Shown one piece after another: positions 1-8,950 of a stretch of DNA of 64,000 nt (its first letter is position 1; each line of letters opens with the position of its first letter). The notes under the pieces were generated by a model that saw only the letters and a list, made by a program, of their open reading frames with translations, had not been told where the DNA came from and made no database searches. The stretch is from NCBI RefSeq assembly GCF_009765275.1, contig NZ_VOPH01000005.1, forward strand, positions 124,001-188,000, given 5' to 3'. Both the position numbers and the translations under genes were made by a program. The DNA comes from Chachezhania sediminis (GTDB taxonomy: Bacteria; Pseudomonadota; Alphaproteobacteria; Rhodobacterales; Rhodobacteraceae).

Positions 1-404
1 CGCAGGTGGTGGCCAATGCCCAGGCAATGGCAGACCAGCTGATGAAGGGCGGGATCGACATCGTTTCGGGCGGCACCGACAACCACCTCTGCCTGGCGGA
101 CCTGCGTCCCAAGGGCGTGACCGGCAAGGCGGCCGAGGCCGCACTGGGGCGCGCACATATCACGACCAACAAGAACGGCGTCCCCTTCGATCCGGAAAAG
201 CCCTTCGTGACGTCAGGCATCCGCCTTGGCGCCCCGGCCTGCACCACCCGCGGCTTCGCCGAGCCGGAATTCCGGCTGATTGCCGACTGGATCGTCCGCG
301 TCGTCGACGGCCTGGCCACCAATGGTGAAAACGGCAATGCCGAGGTCGAAGAGGCCGTTCGCGCCGAAGTCGCAGAACTCTGCCAGCGCTTCCCGATCTA
401 CTGA
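1..404 (+). CDS. glyA: Serine hydroxymethyltransferase, C-terminal part
   Basis: Cytosolic PLP enzyme that converts serine and tetrahydrofolate to glycine and 5,10-methylenetetrahydrofolate. Only the last roughly 130 codons lie in the window; the gene enters from the left edge, so the PLP-binding lysine region is missing. What is visible is typical of the SHMT small domain: an SGGTDNHL stretch, GVTGKAAE, and the SGIRLGAPA(C)TTRG segment, whose arginine binds the substrate carboxylate. The frame runs to a TGA at 402-404. It belongs functionally with folD and fhs at the right end of the window. Identity is secure from this conserved tail; nothing can be said of its promoter. Confidence 0.95.
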   Translation, partial: QVVANAQAMADQLMKGGIDIVSGGTDNHLCLADLRPKGVTGKAAEAALGRAHITTNKNGVPFDPEKPFVTSGIRLGAPACTTRGFAEPEFRLIADWIVRVVDGLATNGENGNAEVEEAVRAEVAELCQRFPIY

Positions 405-411
405 TCCCGTC

Positions 412-442
412 CGCGGGCGCGGCTGACCGGCCGTCGCCCGCG
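412..442 (+). terminator. Hairpin downstream of glyA
   Basis: An 8-bp perfect inverted repeat (CGCGGGCG at 412-419 with CGCCCGCG at 435-442) starts 7 bases after the glyA stop codon. There is no U-tract after it, so it may act as an RNA-stabilising 3' hairpin or need Rho. Gap 405-530 holds no gene. Confidence 0.35.
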
Positions 443-530
443 ACATCTGCCCTGAACACTTCCGCCGGGGCCCGTACGCGCCCCAGCCCGCCCGACCCGG
501 CGAGGGCGCGATCCCTGCCCCCCGAAAATC

Positions 531-1289
531 CTAACTGTCCAGGAAGACCCTGACCGCCGCCTCGAATTCGCGCGGCTTGTCGGCATGCAGCCAGTGCTGC
601 GCCCCCGGAATCTTGGCAAAGCGGGCTTTCGGGAACAGCGACCGGATCAGCTCCCGATGCTCCGGCTTTACATAATCTGATAGGGCGCCCGTCAGGAACA
701 GGGCCGGCCCGTCCCAGTGCGCGTCGACCTTCGGAAAGCCCACCAGGTCGTCCATGCCGGCCGCCAGTGCGTCCAGGTTCATCTGCCAGCGCTTGCCTGC
801 CAGATCCAGCGACTGGGTAAAGAACGCCTGCAGGGCCGGATCCACCCCCTGCGCCGCCAGTTGCTCCCGCACGTCCGACCGGCGCTGGACCTGGGACAGG
901 TCCACGGCCTTCATCGCCGTGATGTACTGCATCTGGCTGTGCCCGTAGGCGACCGGGGCGATATCCGCCACGATCAGCCGCCGCACGGTTTCCGGATAGG
1001 TCAGCGCCAGCATCATCGACGCCTTGCCGCCCATCGAATGGCCCAGCACGTCGGCCGGGCCGCCGATCTTGTCGATCACCTGGGCCAGGTCGCCGGCCAG
1101 CGCGGCATAGGAATGATCGTCGCTCCACGGCGAATGGCCGTGGTTGCGCATGTCCACGGCGATCACCCGCCGCGTCTCGGCGAGCCGTGTCGCTATCACG
1201 TTCCAGTTCCGGGCCGAGCCGAAGAGCCCATGCGCGATCACCAGCGGCGGCCGCGCATCCGCGGGCCCATATGCGTTCCAGTTCAGCAT
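531..1289 (-). CDS. Alpha/beta-fold hydrolase (YbfF-like esterase)
   Basis: Predicted soluble serine hydrolase of about 252 residues. It has an HG oxyanion motif near residue 20 (AHGLFGS) and the nucleophile elbow GHSMGG at 83-88 with Ser85. A late His in AQHWLHAD completes the likely Ser-Asp-His triad. The length and the LFGSARNW segment resemble the YbfF/abhydrolase-11 esterase group, which cleaves short acyl or acyl-CoA esters; the actual substrate is not predictable. The frame is open for 20 codons upstream, but the ATG at 1287-1289 gives the usual short N-terminus. It is convergent with glyA and divergent from the sulfotransferase gene. Confidence 0.85.
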   Translation of the reverse strand: MLNWNAYGPADARPPLVIAHGLFGSARNWNVIATRLAETRRVIAVDMRNHGHSPWSDDHSYAALAGDLAQVIDKIGGPADVLGHSMGGKASMMLALTYPETVRRLIVADIAPVAYGHSQMQYITAMKAVDLSQVQRRSDVREQLAAQGVDPALQAFFTQSLDLAGKRWQMNLDALAAGMDDLVGFPKVDAHWDGPALFLTGALSDYVKPEHRELIRSLFPKARFAKIPGAQHWLHADKPREFEAAVRVFLDS

Positions 1290-1422
1290 GGCCCGTTGAT
1301 ACCGCCCGCGCCGCCCGGCCGCCAGTACCACTGACCGCACCGGCCTCAATTCGCGGTTAACGATGTTCCCGTACGGTCCCCCTCAGCCCCGGCTTCAGGA
1401 ACACAGCGCCTTGCCCAGACCG

Positions 1423-2865
1423 ATGCCCGCCCCAAAGCTTCCCCGTACCCCGTCGCATCCCGCCGCCGATCTCGTCGCGACGGGAAAGTTCGAGGCCGCC
1501 TTGACCGTGCTCCTCCCCCTTCTCGCCGCGGCGCCACAGGACCGGATGCTGCTGGACCTGGCCGCCACCTGCTACTGGAACCTGGACGCGACCGATGCGG
1601 GGCTTCAGCTGATGCGCATCGTGGCCGACACCGGCCCGAAAGATGCCGCCGCCTGGGGCAGGCTGGGCGCGATGTGCCTGGCTGCCGGCGACCGCGACGG
1701 CGCGATCCAGGCGTTCGAGACGCTGCTGTCGCTCCGCCCCCGCAACGTGCCGGCGCTGGCCTCGCTGAACCGTCTGCGCCCCTTTGCCCCCGACAGCGCC
1801 CGCGCCCGAACCTTGCGCGACCTTGCCCGCGCAAAGAAGACGCAGGCCTCAGACCGCACCCTTGCCCTGAACGCCATCGGCCGGATCGAGGCCGCATCGG
1901 GAAACCACCACCGCGCCTTCCGCGCCTTCCGACAGGCCAAGGCCCTGGCCCCGCCGCCATATCCCGCCGCCGCCATCGACGCCCATGTCGACGGGCAGAT
2001 CGCAACCTTCGACCCTGCCCGCTGGCCTGCCCCGCACCGAGCGCCGGACAGTGCCGAACCGCGCCTCTTTTTCATCGTGGGCCTGCCCCGCTCCGGCACG
2101 ACGCTGGTGGAGGCAATCCTGTCCCGCCACCCGAAGGTCCGCAGCATCGGCGAGCACCCCGTTCTGCAGGACCTGTTGGCCGACCTACGCCGCGCCGCCG
2201 TGCGCAGGACCGGAACATTGCCGCCGGACCAGACCAGCTGGGACTGGTTCCGGGCGCTGACGCCGGATGACCTGGCGCGCCATCGCACCGCCTTCTACGC
2301 CCGCGCCCGCATCGCGCTGCCTGCGCCCGACAGGATCGTGGTCAACAAGCTGCCCCTGAACCTCTTCGACCTGGGCTTTGCCCACTGCCTCCTCCCGGAG
2401 GCCCGCTTCGTCTTCATGCTGCGCCACCCGCTCGACACCGGGCTGTCCTGCCTTTCGACCCATTTCGGCAGCCCTCAGGCCTTCTCCTATTCCCTCGACC
2501 GGATCGCCCACATGACCCTGGCTGCGCATCGCTCTCTCGACGACTACGCCACCAAACTGGGCCCCATGCTTCGCCAGCAATCCTACCGTGCGCTGGTCGA
2601 GGATCCGGAGCCCCAGATTCGCGCCCTTGTCGCCCATGCCGGCCTCGATTGGGATCCGGCCTGCCTGACCCCTGAAGATGCCGCCGGCGCTGTCCGCACG
2701 GCGTCCGCCCTGCAGGTCCGCGAACAGATCAACCGCAGGGGCCTCGACACCTGGCGCTCCCATGTCGACGATCTCTCCCCCCTGGTCTCGGCGCTCGGCG
2801 GTTCCGACTGGCTGACCGGTTGGGAGGCGCGGGACAAACAGGCTACCGAGGCCGGACCGCCCTGA
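1423..2865 (+). CDS. TPR-domain sulfotransferase
   Basis: About 480 residues in two parts. Residues ~12-175 form tetratricopeptide-like helical repeats (GKFEAALTVL, GDRDGAIQAFETLL, GNHHRAFRAF). From ~213 onward is a PAPS-dependent sulfotransferase domain, with the 5'-phosphosulfate-binding loop GLPRSGTT at 220-227 and a downstream 3'-phosphate-binding segment around FMLRHPLDTGLSCL. TPR-sulfotransferase fusions are common in alphaproteobacteria; acceptors are mostly unknown (polysaccharide, peptide or small molecule). The start at 1423 was chosen because the codons before it read through the promoter side with no family resemblance. It is a single gene, divergent from the hydrolase. Confidence 0.85.
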   Translation: MPAPKLPRTPSHPAADLVATGKFEAALTVLLPLLAAAPQDRMLLDLAATCYWNLDATDAGLQLMRIVADTGPKDAAAWGRLGAMCLAAGDRDGAIQAFETLLSLRPRNVPALASLNRLRPFAPDSARARTLRDLARAKKTQASDRTLALNAIGRIEAASGNHHRAFRAFRQAKALAPPPYPAAAIDAHVDGQIATFDPARWPAPHRAPDSAEPRLFFIVGLPRSGTTLVEAILSRHPKVRSIGEHPVLQDLLADLRRAAVRRTGTLPPDQTSWDWFRALTPDDLARHRTAFYARARIALPAPDRIVVNKLPLNLFDLGFAHCLLPEARFVFMLRHPLDTGLSCLSTHFGSPQAFSYSLDRIAHMTLAAHRSLDDYATKLGPMLRQQSYRALVEDPEPQIRALVAHAGLDWDPACLTPEDAAGAVRTASALQVREQINRRGLDTWRSHVDDLSPLVSALGGSDWLTGWEARDKQATEAGPP

Positions 2866-3007
2866 CCTCACCCGCCCGCTCTCCTGGGCCCGGAACTCCG
2901 AACGCCCCGGCCTCCGCAGGAGCGCGACTTCAGTCGCGACCCCGTTCCACCCCGTTCCCTTGCCCCGGCGAACCCGGTATGGTCCCGCGGCACGGCGGGA
3001 ATCGAAC

Positions 3008-3382
3008 ATGCAAGCACAGGCGGACATCGCGCAGGAACTGCAGGCGCTCAGCCAGCTGGCCCATGAAAAGCTGGGGACCAGCGGTAAGACTGTCGCCGAA
3101 AGCTTCCGTCGCACCCGCGGGTTGTTGCCGCGACGGCTTCGCGCCAAGGCCCGCGTCCTTGCTGCGGCCGAACCCCTCGCCTCGCACCCGAAACTGCACC
3201 TGATGCTCGACACCGCAAGCCTCGACCGCGACGCGAAGGAAATCCGCGCCCATCTGGCCTCTGTCGATCCGAAGGAACGGCACAAGGGCTGGTGGCTGGG
3301 CTGGGCCGCCGCGCTGGCCTTCAATATCCTGTTGGTGATGGTGCTGCTGATCGTCGTCCTGCGCTGGCGCGGGCTGATCTGA
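3008..3382 (+). CDS. Small membrane-anchored protein of unknown function
   Basis: About 124 residues. The N-terminal half is polar and probably helical. The C-terminus has one strongly hydrophobic segment (about residues 98-117) flanked by KGWW and RWR, so it looks like a tail-anchored or single-span inner-membrane protein with a basic cytoplasmic region (RRTRGLLPRRLRAKAR). I recognise no family domain. The start at the ATG at 3008 follows a GGGAAT-like purine stretch; an in-frame upstream start at 2960 would add arginine-rich residues that look like untranslated leader. Expression probably depends on its own promoter in the 142-bp gap after the sulfotransferase. Confidence 0.6.
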   Translation: MQAQADIAQELQALSQLAHEKLGTSGKTVAESFRRTRGLLPRRLRAKARVLAAAEPLASHPKLHLMLDTASLDRDAKEIRAHLASVDPKERHKGWWLGWAAALAFNILLVMVLLIVVLRWRGLI

Positions 3383-3875
3383 CCCTGCGCGTGGCGTTCC
3401 GTCCGCCGCGGAGGCCTCACTTCATCAATGCAAGCGTCCAAAGCAATGTCCCGGGATGCTTGCTTCCCAAAAGATTAGTGGCATTCGCCCCCAATTGGCT
3501 TCACGCCCCAGTCTGGCGGCCGCTGTCGACCGACCGATCCGGACAATGCCGCATGCTTGTCGCCGCCCCTTCAATAACCATACCATTTGAAACGAACTTA
3601 ATTGCTTCCCCGCGAATGCACCGACGGCAATTCCGGAATTAAGAAAATGCGCATCTGTCCTTTTGCCAATGACAGAGTGCGGGATTGGTTAATCTTCCGA
3701 AGGGTCAGCTTACCTTTTCCAACGGGCCTTGCAGCTTCTCGACCACTCCGGCTGTGGAAAGCCCGGACCCGGATCGACAACGCAAAGCTTCCGGGTTCGG
3801 GCAGATGTTGCCAGCGCGAACATCGCGTCAGCCTACGCCCAACCGAACTGAACCACCGATCCGGCCGAAGCCCGA
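3383..3875. other. Geneless 493-bp stretch, AT-richer than its flanks
   Basis: The gap lies between the small membrane protein gene and the convergent Lrp regulator gene. The segment at about 3410-3720 is visibly poorer in GC than the neighbouring genes. Open frames crossing it have no family resemblance and no plausible ribosome-binding sites. No clear terminator hairpin or tRNA was seen. It may hold a 3' UTR or a small RNA; I cannot support either. Confidence 0.5.
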
Positions 3876-4316
3876 TCATTTCAGGGTCCGCAGGATCAGG
3901 TTGGTCTGCGCACTGGCCACCGCCGGCATGCGGAACAGGAATTCGTCCAGGAACCGGTTGAAGCCGTCGATATCGGCGCAGACGACATGCAGGTGGTAAT
4001 CCGCCTGCCCGGTCGTGGCCCAACAGGCCCGGATTTCGTCCTGCAGGTGCATCGCCTTCACGAAAGGTGCGAAATCGTCGTGGGCATGGCGACGCAACTG
4101 GACATGCACAATCGCCTGAAAGCCCATGCCCATTTGTTTGTCGTCCAGCTGGACCGTGTAGCCTGCGATCACGCCGCTGTCCTCCAGCGCGCGCACCCGC
4201 CGCCAGCAGGACGATACGGACGTGCCGACCGTCTCGGCCAGTTCGGCGTTCGAGATGCGGGCGTTCCGCTTCAGCGCCTGAATGATCTTCAGATCTATAC
4301 GGTCCACTTCTGGCAT
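3876..4316 (-). CDS. Lrp/AsnC-family transcriptional regulator
   Basis: About 146 residues. An N-terminal winged helix-turn-helix (DRIDLKIIQALKRNARISN, then SVSSCWRRVRALEDSGVI) is followed by an RAM/ligand-binding domain (residues ~65-140), ending in the typical TNLILRTLK. Lrp-type proteins bind amino acids and act as dimers or octamers on nearby promoters. The ATG at 4316 is preceded by a GGGAG purine run, which favours it over the upstream in-frame start. It is transcribed away from the 2-ketoacid:ferredoxin oxidoreductase gene across a 129-bp shared promoter region, the usual layout for a local regulator of an amino-acid catabolic gene. The effector is inferred, not seen; aromatic or branched-chain amino acids are likely. 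Confidence 0.9.
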   Translation of the reverse strand: MPEVDRIDLKIIQALKRNARISNAELAETVGTSVSSCWRRVRALEDSGVIAGYTVQLDDKQMGMGFQAIVHVQLRRHAHDDFAPFVKAMHLQDEIRACWATTGQADYHLHVVCADIDGFNRFLDEFLFRMPAVASAQTNLILRTLK

Positions 4317-4369
4317 GATCGACCGGATCTCCCACCTATTCTGGCAGATCATTTCATATTTCTAGGGTC

Positions 4370-4388
4370 TGACCAAGACACACGGTCA
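4370..4388. promoter_or_regulatory. Candidate operator between the Lrp regulator and oxidoreductase genes
   Basis: A 5-bp inverted repeat TGACC-N9-GGTCA lies about 60 bp upstream of the oxidoreductase start, inside an AT-richer part of the divergent promoter region. The size fits an Lrp/AsnC half-site pair, but the repeat is short and no consensus was tested. Confidence 0.3.
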
Positions 4389-4445
4389 CATTTTTCAGAT
4401 CCTCCGGTCTATCCTTCCATCCAGCAGCCGAAGGGAGGCACGCCG

Positions 4446-7400
4446 ATGACGAAGCAGGACCGCCGGATCGAAGGCTACAAGCTGACGGACCGCAACGCGC
4501 TGACCGAAGGCCGGGTGTTCCTGACCGGAACGCAGGCCCTGATCCGCATCATGCTGGACCAGGCCCGGCGCGACCGGGCCGCAGGGCTGAGGACCGCCGG
4601 ATTCATCTCGGGCTATCGCGGCTCGCCGCTGGGCGGCGTGGATCAGGAACTGTGGCGGCTGAAGTCCCGCCTGGCCGAAGACCGGATCGAATTCCTGCCC
4701 GCGGTGAACGAGGACCTGGGCGCCACTGCCGTCCTGGGGGCCCAGCAGGCGGCACTGGATCCCGCGGCAGAGGTCGAAGGCGTCTTTTCCATGTGGTACG
4801 GCAAGGGCCCGGGCGTCGACCGGTCCGGCGACGCGCTGAAGCACGGCAACGCCTTCGGATCGCACCCCAAGGGCGGCGTTCTGGTCGTGGCGGGCGACGA
4901 TCATGGCTGCGTGTCGTCGTCCATGCCGCACCAGTCGGACGTGGCCTTCATGTCCTGGTTCGTGCCCACGCTGAACCCCGCTTCGGTCGGCGAATATCTG
5001 GAATTTGGCGAATACGGCATTGCCCTGTCACGGTTTTCCGGCCTGTGGGTCGGGTTCAAGGCAATCTCGGAAACCGTGGAATCCGGACAGTCGATCGATC
5101 TGAAACCGGACCGGACCTTCAGCCATCCGCCCATCGACGTGCCGCCCGGCGGCCTGCACATCCGCCCGCTGGAGATGCCGTCGACCGAAATCGAGGTCCG
5201 CATGGTCGCGAAGCTCGCTGCGCTCCATGCCTTTGTCGAGGCGAACCCGATCGACCGGCGGATCTATGATATCCCCGACGCGCGCTATGGCATCGTGACG
5301 ACCGGCAAGGCCCATCTGGACCTGATGGAGGCCCTGCGCCTGCTGGGCCTGGACGAGGCCGCCTGCCGCCGCCTGGGGATCGACATCTACAAGGTGGGGC
5401 TGGTCTGGCCGCTGGCGCGCCGGGACGCGCTGGACTTCGTGTCCGGCAAGGACGAGGTTCTGGTGGTCGAGGAAAAACGCGGCATCATCGAAAGCCAGTT
5501 CAAGGAACACTTCTACGACTGGCCCGGCGCCAAGCCGCAGCGCATGGTCGGCAAGCATGACGAGACTGGCGCCGACCTGCTGCCCTGGACCGGTGAGTTC
5601 AGCCCGCTGAAGCTGGTGCCCGTGCTGGCCAAGCGCCTTGCCCCCTTCTTCCCGGACGAGAACCTGCCCGCGCGGGCCCGCGCCCTGACGGAAAACCCGA
5701 CACCTGTCCTGAACGTGCCCGGTGCCACGCGGACGCCGTACTTCTGCTCTGGCTGCCCCCACAATTCATCGACCAAGGTACCCGACGGCAGCGTCGCGAT
5801 GAGCGGCATCGGCTGCCATGTCATGGCGGCATCGATGAACCGCAACACGCTGGGCTACGCTCAGATGGGCGGCGAAGGCGTGACCTGGTCCGCCGGATCG
5901 CGCTTTGTCGCGGGCAAGCCGCACCGGTTCCAAAACCTGGGCGAAGGAACGTGGTATCATTCCGGCTCGCTGGGGGTCCGGCAGGCCGTGGCGGCCGGGG
6001 CAAACATCACCTTCAAGATCCTGTTCAACGACGCCGTCGCCATGACCGGCGGCCAGCCCGTCGACGGGCCGATCAGTCCGCAGGCCATCGCCATGTCCTG
6101 CCGGGCGGAAGGGATCGAGCGGATCGCCGTCGTCTCGGACGATGTGACCAAATTCAATCCGTCCGACTTTCCGGCCTTCACCACCTTCAACGACCGTGCC
6201 GATCTGGACACCGTGCAACGCGAAATGCGCGAGGTCCCGGGCGTAAGTATCCTGATTTACGAACAAACCTGCGCGACAGAGAAGCGCCGCCGCCGCAAGC
6301 GCGGCAAGATGCAGGACCCGGATACCTTTGCCTTCATCAACGACCTCGTCTGCGAGGGCTGCGGCGACTGTTCGGTCGAAAGCAACTGCCTGAGTGTCGA
6401 ACCGAAAGAGACGGCATTCGGCCGCAAGCGCAAGATCAACCAGTCGTCCTGCAACAAGGACTATTCCTGCCTGAACGGGTTCTGCCCCAGCTTCGTGACT
6501 GTTAAGGGCGCCACGCGGAAGAAGCCAAGGCCTATCAGCATCGATCTGGACGCCCTGAAGACCGACCTCCCGCGCCCCACGTCCGCCGACCTTTCCACGC
6601 CCTACAACCTGCTTGTTGCCGGCGTCGGCGGCACGGGCGTCGTGACGGTCGGTGCCCTGATCAGCATGGCCGCACATCTGGAGGGCAAGGGTTCCAGCGT
6701 GCTGGACTTCACCGGCTTTGCCCAGAAGTTCGGGACGGTCCTGGGCTATGTCCGCATCGCAGCGACGCCCGACCAGATCAACCAGGTCCGGATCGAGGAG
6801 CGCGCGGCCGACGGCGTAATCGGTTGCGACGCGGTGGTCTGTGCCTCGCCCAAGGCGTCGGCCCACTATCGGCCCGGCACCAGGGTCGTGCTGAACCGGG
6901 CCGAGATGCCGACAGGCGACCTGGTCCTGCACCGCGATGCCGACCTGAAGATCGACGCCCGCGAACGGTTGATCGGCCGGACCGTGGGCGCCGAAAACAT
7001 GCTGGCCTTCGACGCCAACCGCGTTTCGGAAAAACTGATGGGGGACAGCGTCTTCGCGAACATAATGGCCATGGGCGCCGCCTTTCAGCAAGGCATGGTG
7101 CCGGTCAGCGAAGTTGCTCTGAAACAGGCGATCCTGCTGAACGGCGTGGCGGTCGACAAGAACGCCATGGCCTTCGACCTGGGCCGCGTTCTGGCCGCAC
7201 GGCCGCAGGCGCTGGCGGAGTACCTGGACGAGACGCCGAAGGCCGCGGAAACGGCCCAGGACCTGATCGACGCCCGTGCCGCCTTTCTGGAGGACTACCA
7301 GAACAGGGCCTATGCCGACCGCTACCGCGCGCGGCTGGACCGGTTCCAGTCCGCGCTGCCTGCCGATGCGGGCGACGCCCCGGTGATCTCTGCCGCGAGA

Positions 7401-7853
7401 TCACTGTTCAAGCTTATGGCATATAAGGATGAATACGAGGTCGCGCGCCTGATGACCTCGACCGGGTTCGCCCGCGAACTTCACGATACGTTCGAAGGCG
7501 ACTTCGCGGTCAACTATCACTTTGCACCTCCGCTTCTGAACACGGGCCAGGACGCCCGCGGGCGACCGCTGAAGAAAACCTTCGGGCCGTGGATGCAAAA
7601 GCCACTGAAGATGCTGGCCCGGATGAAAACCCTGCGCGGATCGGCCTTCGATCCGTTTTCCTACACCGAGGATCGCAAGCTGGACCGGGCGCTGCTGGAC
7701 TGGTTCGAACGCGTCCTGACAAGGGTCGAACAGACCTACGCGGCAGATCCGCAGGCCGCGCGGGCGCTGTTGGCGATGCCGATGGACATCCGGGGTTACG
7801 GCCCCGTCCGACATGCCGCCGCGGAAAAGATCATGACGGACAGCGGCTTCTGA
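4446..7853 (+). CDS. Fused indolepyruvate (2-ketoacid):ferredoxin oxidoreductase
   Basis: About 1135 residues, matching the single-chain IorAB-type enzymes of proteobacteria. These use TPP and iron-sulfur clusters to turn aryl or branched 2-oxoacids into acyl-CoA, with ferredoxin as electron acceptor. The N-terminal half carries the pyrimidine-binding and core TPP domains, with the conserved FCSGCPHNSST near residue 433 and the GIGCH motif near 456. A cysteine-rich stretch near 636-650 (CEGCGDC, then SNC, with further Cys near SSCNKDYSC) is the cluster-binding part. From ~725 a gamma-subunit-like domain begins with GVGGTGVV. The start at 4446 follows GGGAGG with good spacing; the frame is open far upstream, but only into antisense regulator sequence. 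Confidence 0.93.
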   Translation: MTKQDRRIEGYKLTDRNALTEGRVFLTGTQALIRIMLDQARRDRAAGLRTAGFISGYRGSPLGGVDQELWRLKSRLAEDRIEFLPAVNEDLGATAVLGAQQAALDPAAEVEGVFSMWYGKGPGVDRSGDALKHGNAFGSHPKGGVLVVAGDDHGCVSSSMPHQSDVAFMSWFVPTLNPASVGEYLEFGEYGIALSRFSGLWVGFKAISETVESGQSIDLKPDRTFSHPPIDVPPGGLHIRPLEMPSTEIEVRMVAKLAALHAFVEANPIDRRIYDIPDARYGIVTTGKAHLDLMEALRLLGLDEAACRRLGIDIYKVGLVWPLARRDALDFVSGKDEVLVVEEKRGIIESQFKEHFYDWPGAKPQRMVGKHDETGADLLPWTGEFSPLKLVPVLAKRLAPFFPDENLPARARALTENPTPVLNVPGATRTPYFCSGCPHNSSTKVPDGSVAMSGIGCHVMAASMNRNTLGYAQMGGEGVTWSAGSRFVAGKPHRFQNLGEGTWYHSGSLGVRQAVAAGANITFKILFNDAVAMTGGQPVDGPISPQAIAMSCRAEGIERIAVVSDDVTKFNPSDFPAFTTFNDRADLDTVQREMREVPGVSILIYEQTCATEKRRRRKRGKMQDPDTFAFINDLVCEGCGDCSVESNCLSVEPKETAFGRKRKINQSSCNKDYSCLNGFCPSFVTVKGATRKKPRPISIDLDALKTDLPRPTSADLSTPYNLLVAGVGGTGVVTVGALISMAAHLEGKGSSVLDFTGFAQKFGTVLGYVRIAATPDQINQVRIEERAADGVIGCDAVVCASPKASAHYRPGTRVVLNRAEMPTGDLVLHRDADLKIDARERLIGRTVGAENMLAFDANRVSEKLMGDSVFANIMAMGAAFQQGMVPVSEVALKQAILLNGVAVDKNAMAFDLGRVLAARPQALAEYLDETPKAAETAQDLIDARAAFLEDYQNRAYADRYRARLDRFQSALPADAGDAPVISAARSLFKLMAYKDEYEVARLMTSTGFARELHDTFEGDFAVNYHFAPPLLNTGQDARGRPLKKTFGPWMQKPLKMLARMKTLRGSAFDPFSYTEDRKLDRALLDWFERVLTRVEQTYAADPQAARALLAMPMDIRGYGPVRHAAAEKIMTDSGF

Positions 7854-7935
7854 CCCGCATCGGAAGGCGGCAGTCTTGCACTCGGGTGCCGCAGGGGTCA
7901 GACTCCGGACAACACGCGCAGAAACGGAACGTCTC

Positions 7936-8802
7936 ATGGCTATCGGAAGCACCATCGCAACATATGTCGACGGCAAATGGGTGGACGGAAGCGCCCCTAT
8001 CATCACGGCGGCGGACCACGTGGCCTGGCTGGGGTCGCAGGTCTTCGACGGCGCCCGGCTGTTCGACGGTGTCACGCCGGACCTGGACCTGCACTGCGCC
8101 CGCCTGATCCGGTCTGCCGCCGCGATGGGGATGAACACGTCGATCGAAGGACCGGAGATCGAGGCCCTGATCCGCGAAGGGCTAAAGCGCTTCGCCCCCG
8201 ATGCCGAACTCTATATCCGGCCGATGATGTGGGCCCGCGATGGCAGCCCCGGCCTGATCGACATCGACCCGGATTCGACCGCCTTCGCGATCTGCCTGGA
8301 GGACATGCCGATGCCGCAGGTCGGCTCCTACACGTTGACGGTGGCACCCTACCGCCGGCCGCGGCAGGACATGGCGATCACCGAAGCCAAGACCGGCTCT
8401 CTCTACCCTAATAATGGCCGGATCATGGCCTGGGCGCGGGCGCGCGGCTTTTCCAACGCTCTGTCGCTGGATATCGACGGCAATGTGGCCGAGACGGCCA
8501 GCACCAATGTTTTCGCGGTCAAGGACGGCGCCGTGTTCACACCGGCGCCGAACGGGTGCTTCCTGAACGGCCTGACCCGGCAGCGGGTGATCAAGCTTCT
8601 GACGGCCGAAGGGGTCGAGGTGTCGGAAACCACGATGACCGTCGCCGATTTCGAACAGGCGGACGAGATCTTCATCACCGGCAACATCGCCAAGGTCATG
8701 CCGGTGGTGAAGTTCGAAGACCGCGATCTTGGCGTCGGTCCGGTCGCGTCGAAGGCCCGTGAGCTTTACATGGACTACGCCCACTCGACGGCTGCAGCCT
8801 GA
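7936..8802 (+). CDS. Class IV aminotransferase (branched-chain type)
   Basis: About 288 residues, PLP fold-type IV. Lys152 in the TEAKTGSLY motif is the expected Schiff-base lysine, and GNVAETASTNVF after it binds the cofactor phosphate side. It resembles branched-chain amino-acid aminotransferases (IlvE) and related D-amino-acid or aromatic transaminases; class IV members are hard to separate by motif. It lies 82 bp downstream of the 2-ketoacid:ferredoxin oxidoreductase on the same strand, so it could supply that enzyme's 2-oxoacid substrate. The ATG at 7936 is preferred over an in-frame upstream start at 7876 because the family begins close to this point. Confidence 0.88.
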   Translation: MAIGSTIATYVDGKWVDGSAPIITAADHVAWLGSQVFDGARLFDGVTPDLDLHCARLIRSAAAMGMNTSIEGPEIEALIREGLKRFAPDAELYIRPMMWARDGSPGLIDIDPDSTAFAICLEDMPMPQVGSYTLTVAPYRRPRQDMAITEAKTGSLYPNNGRIMAWARARGFSNALSLDIDGNVAETASTNVFAVKDGAVFTPAPNGCFLNGLTRQRVIKLLTAEGVEVSETTMTVADFEQADEIFITGNIAKVMPVVKFEDRDLGVGPVASKARELYMDYAHSTAAA

Positions 8803-8950
8803 CGCGGCCGGCGCAGACCGCCGGGGCCAAGCGGGACCGCCGCGAACGAACCTGGCCCCCTGCCGCCGGCTGGATCGCCACCCGATCGGCGAAGTCCGTT
8901 GCCAGGGACAGCCGGCCGACGGATGGGTCGGGCCGGCAGCGTTCCGGCGG

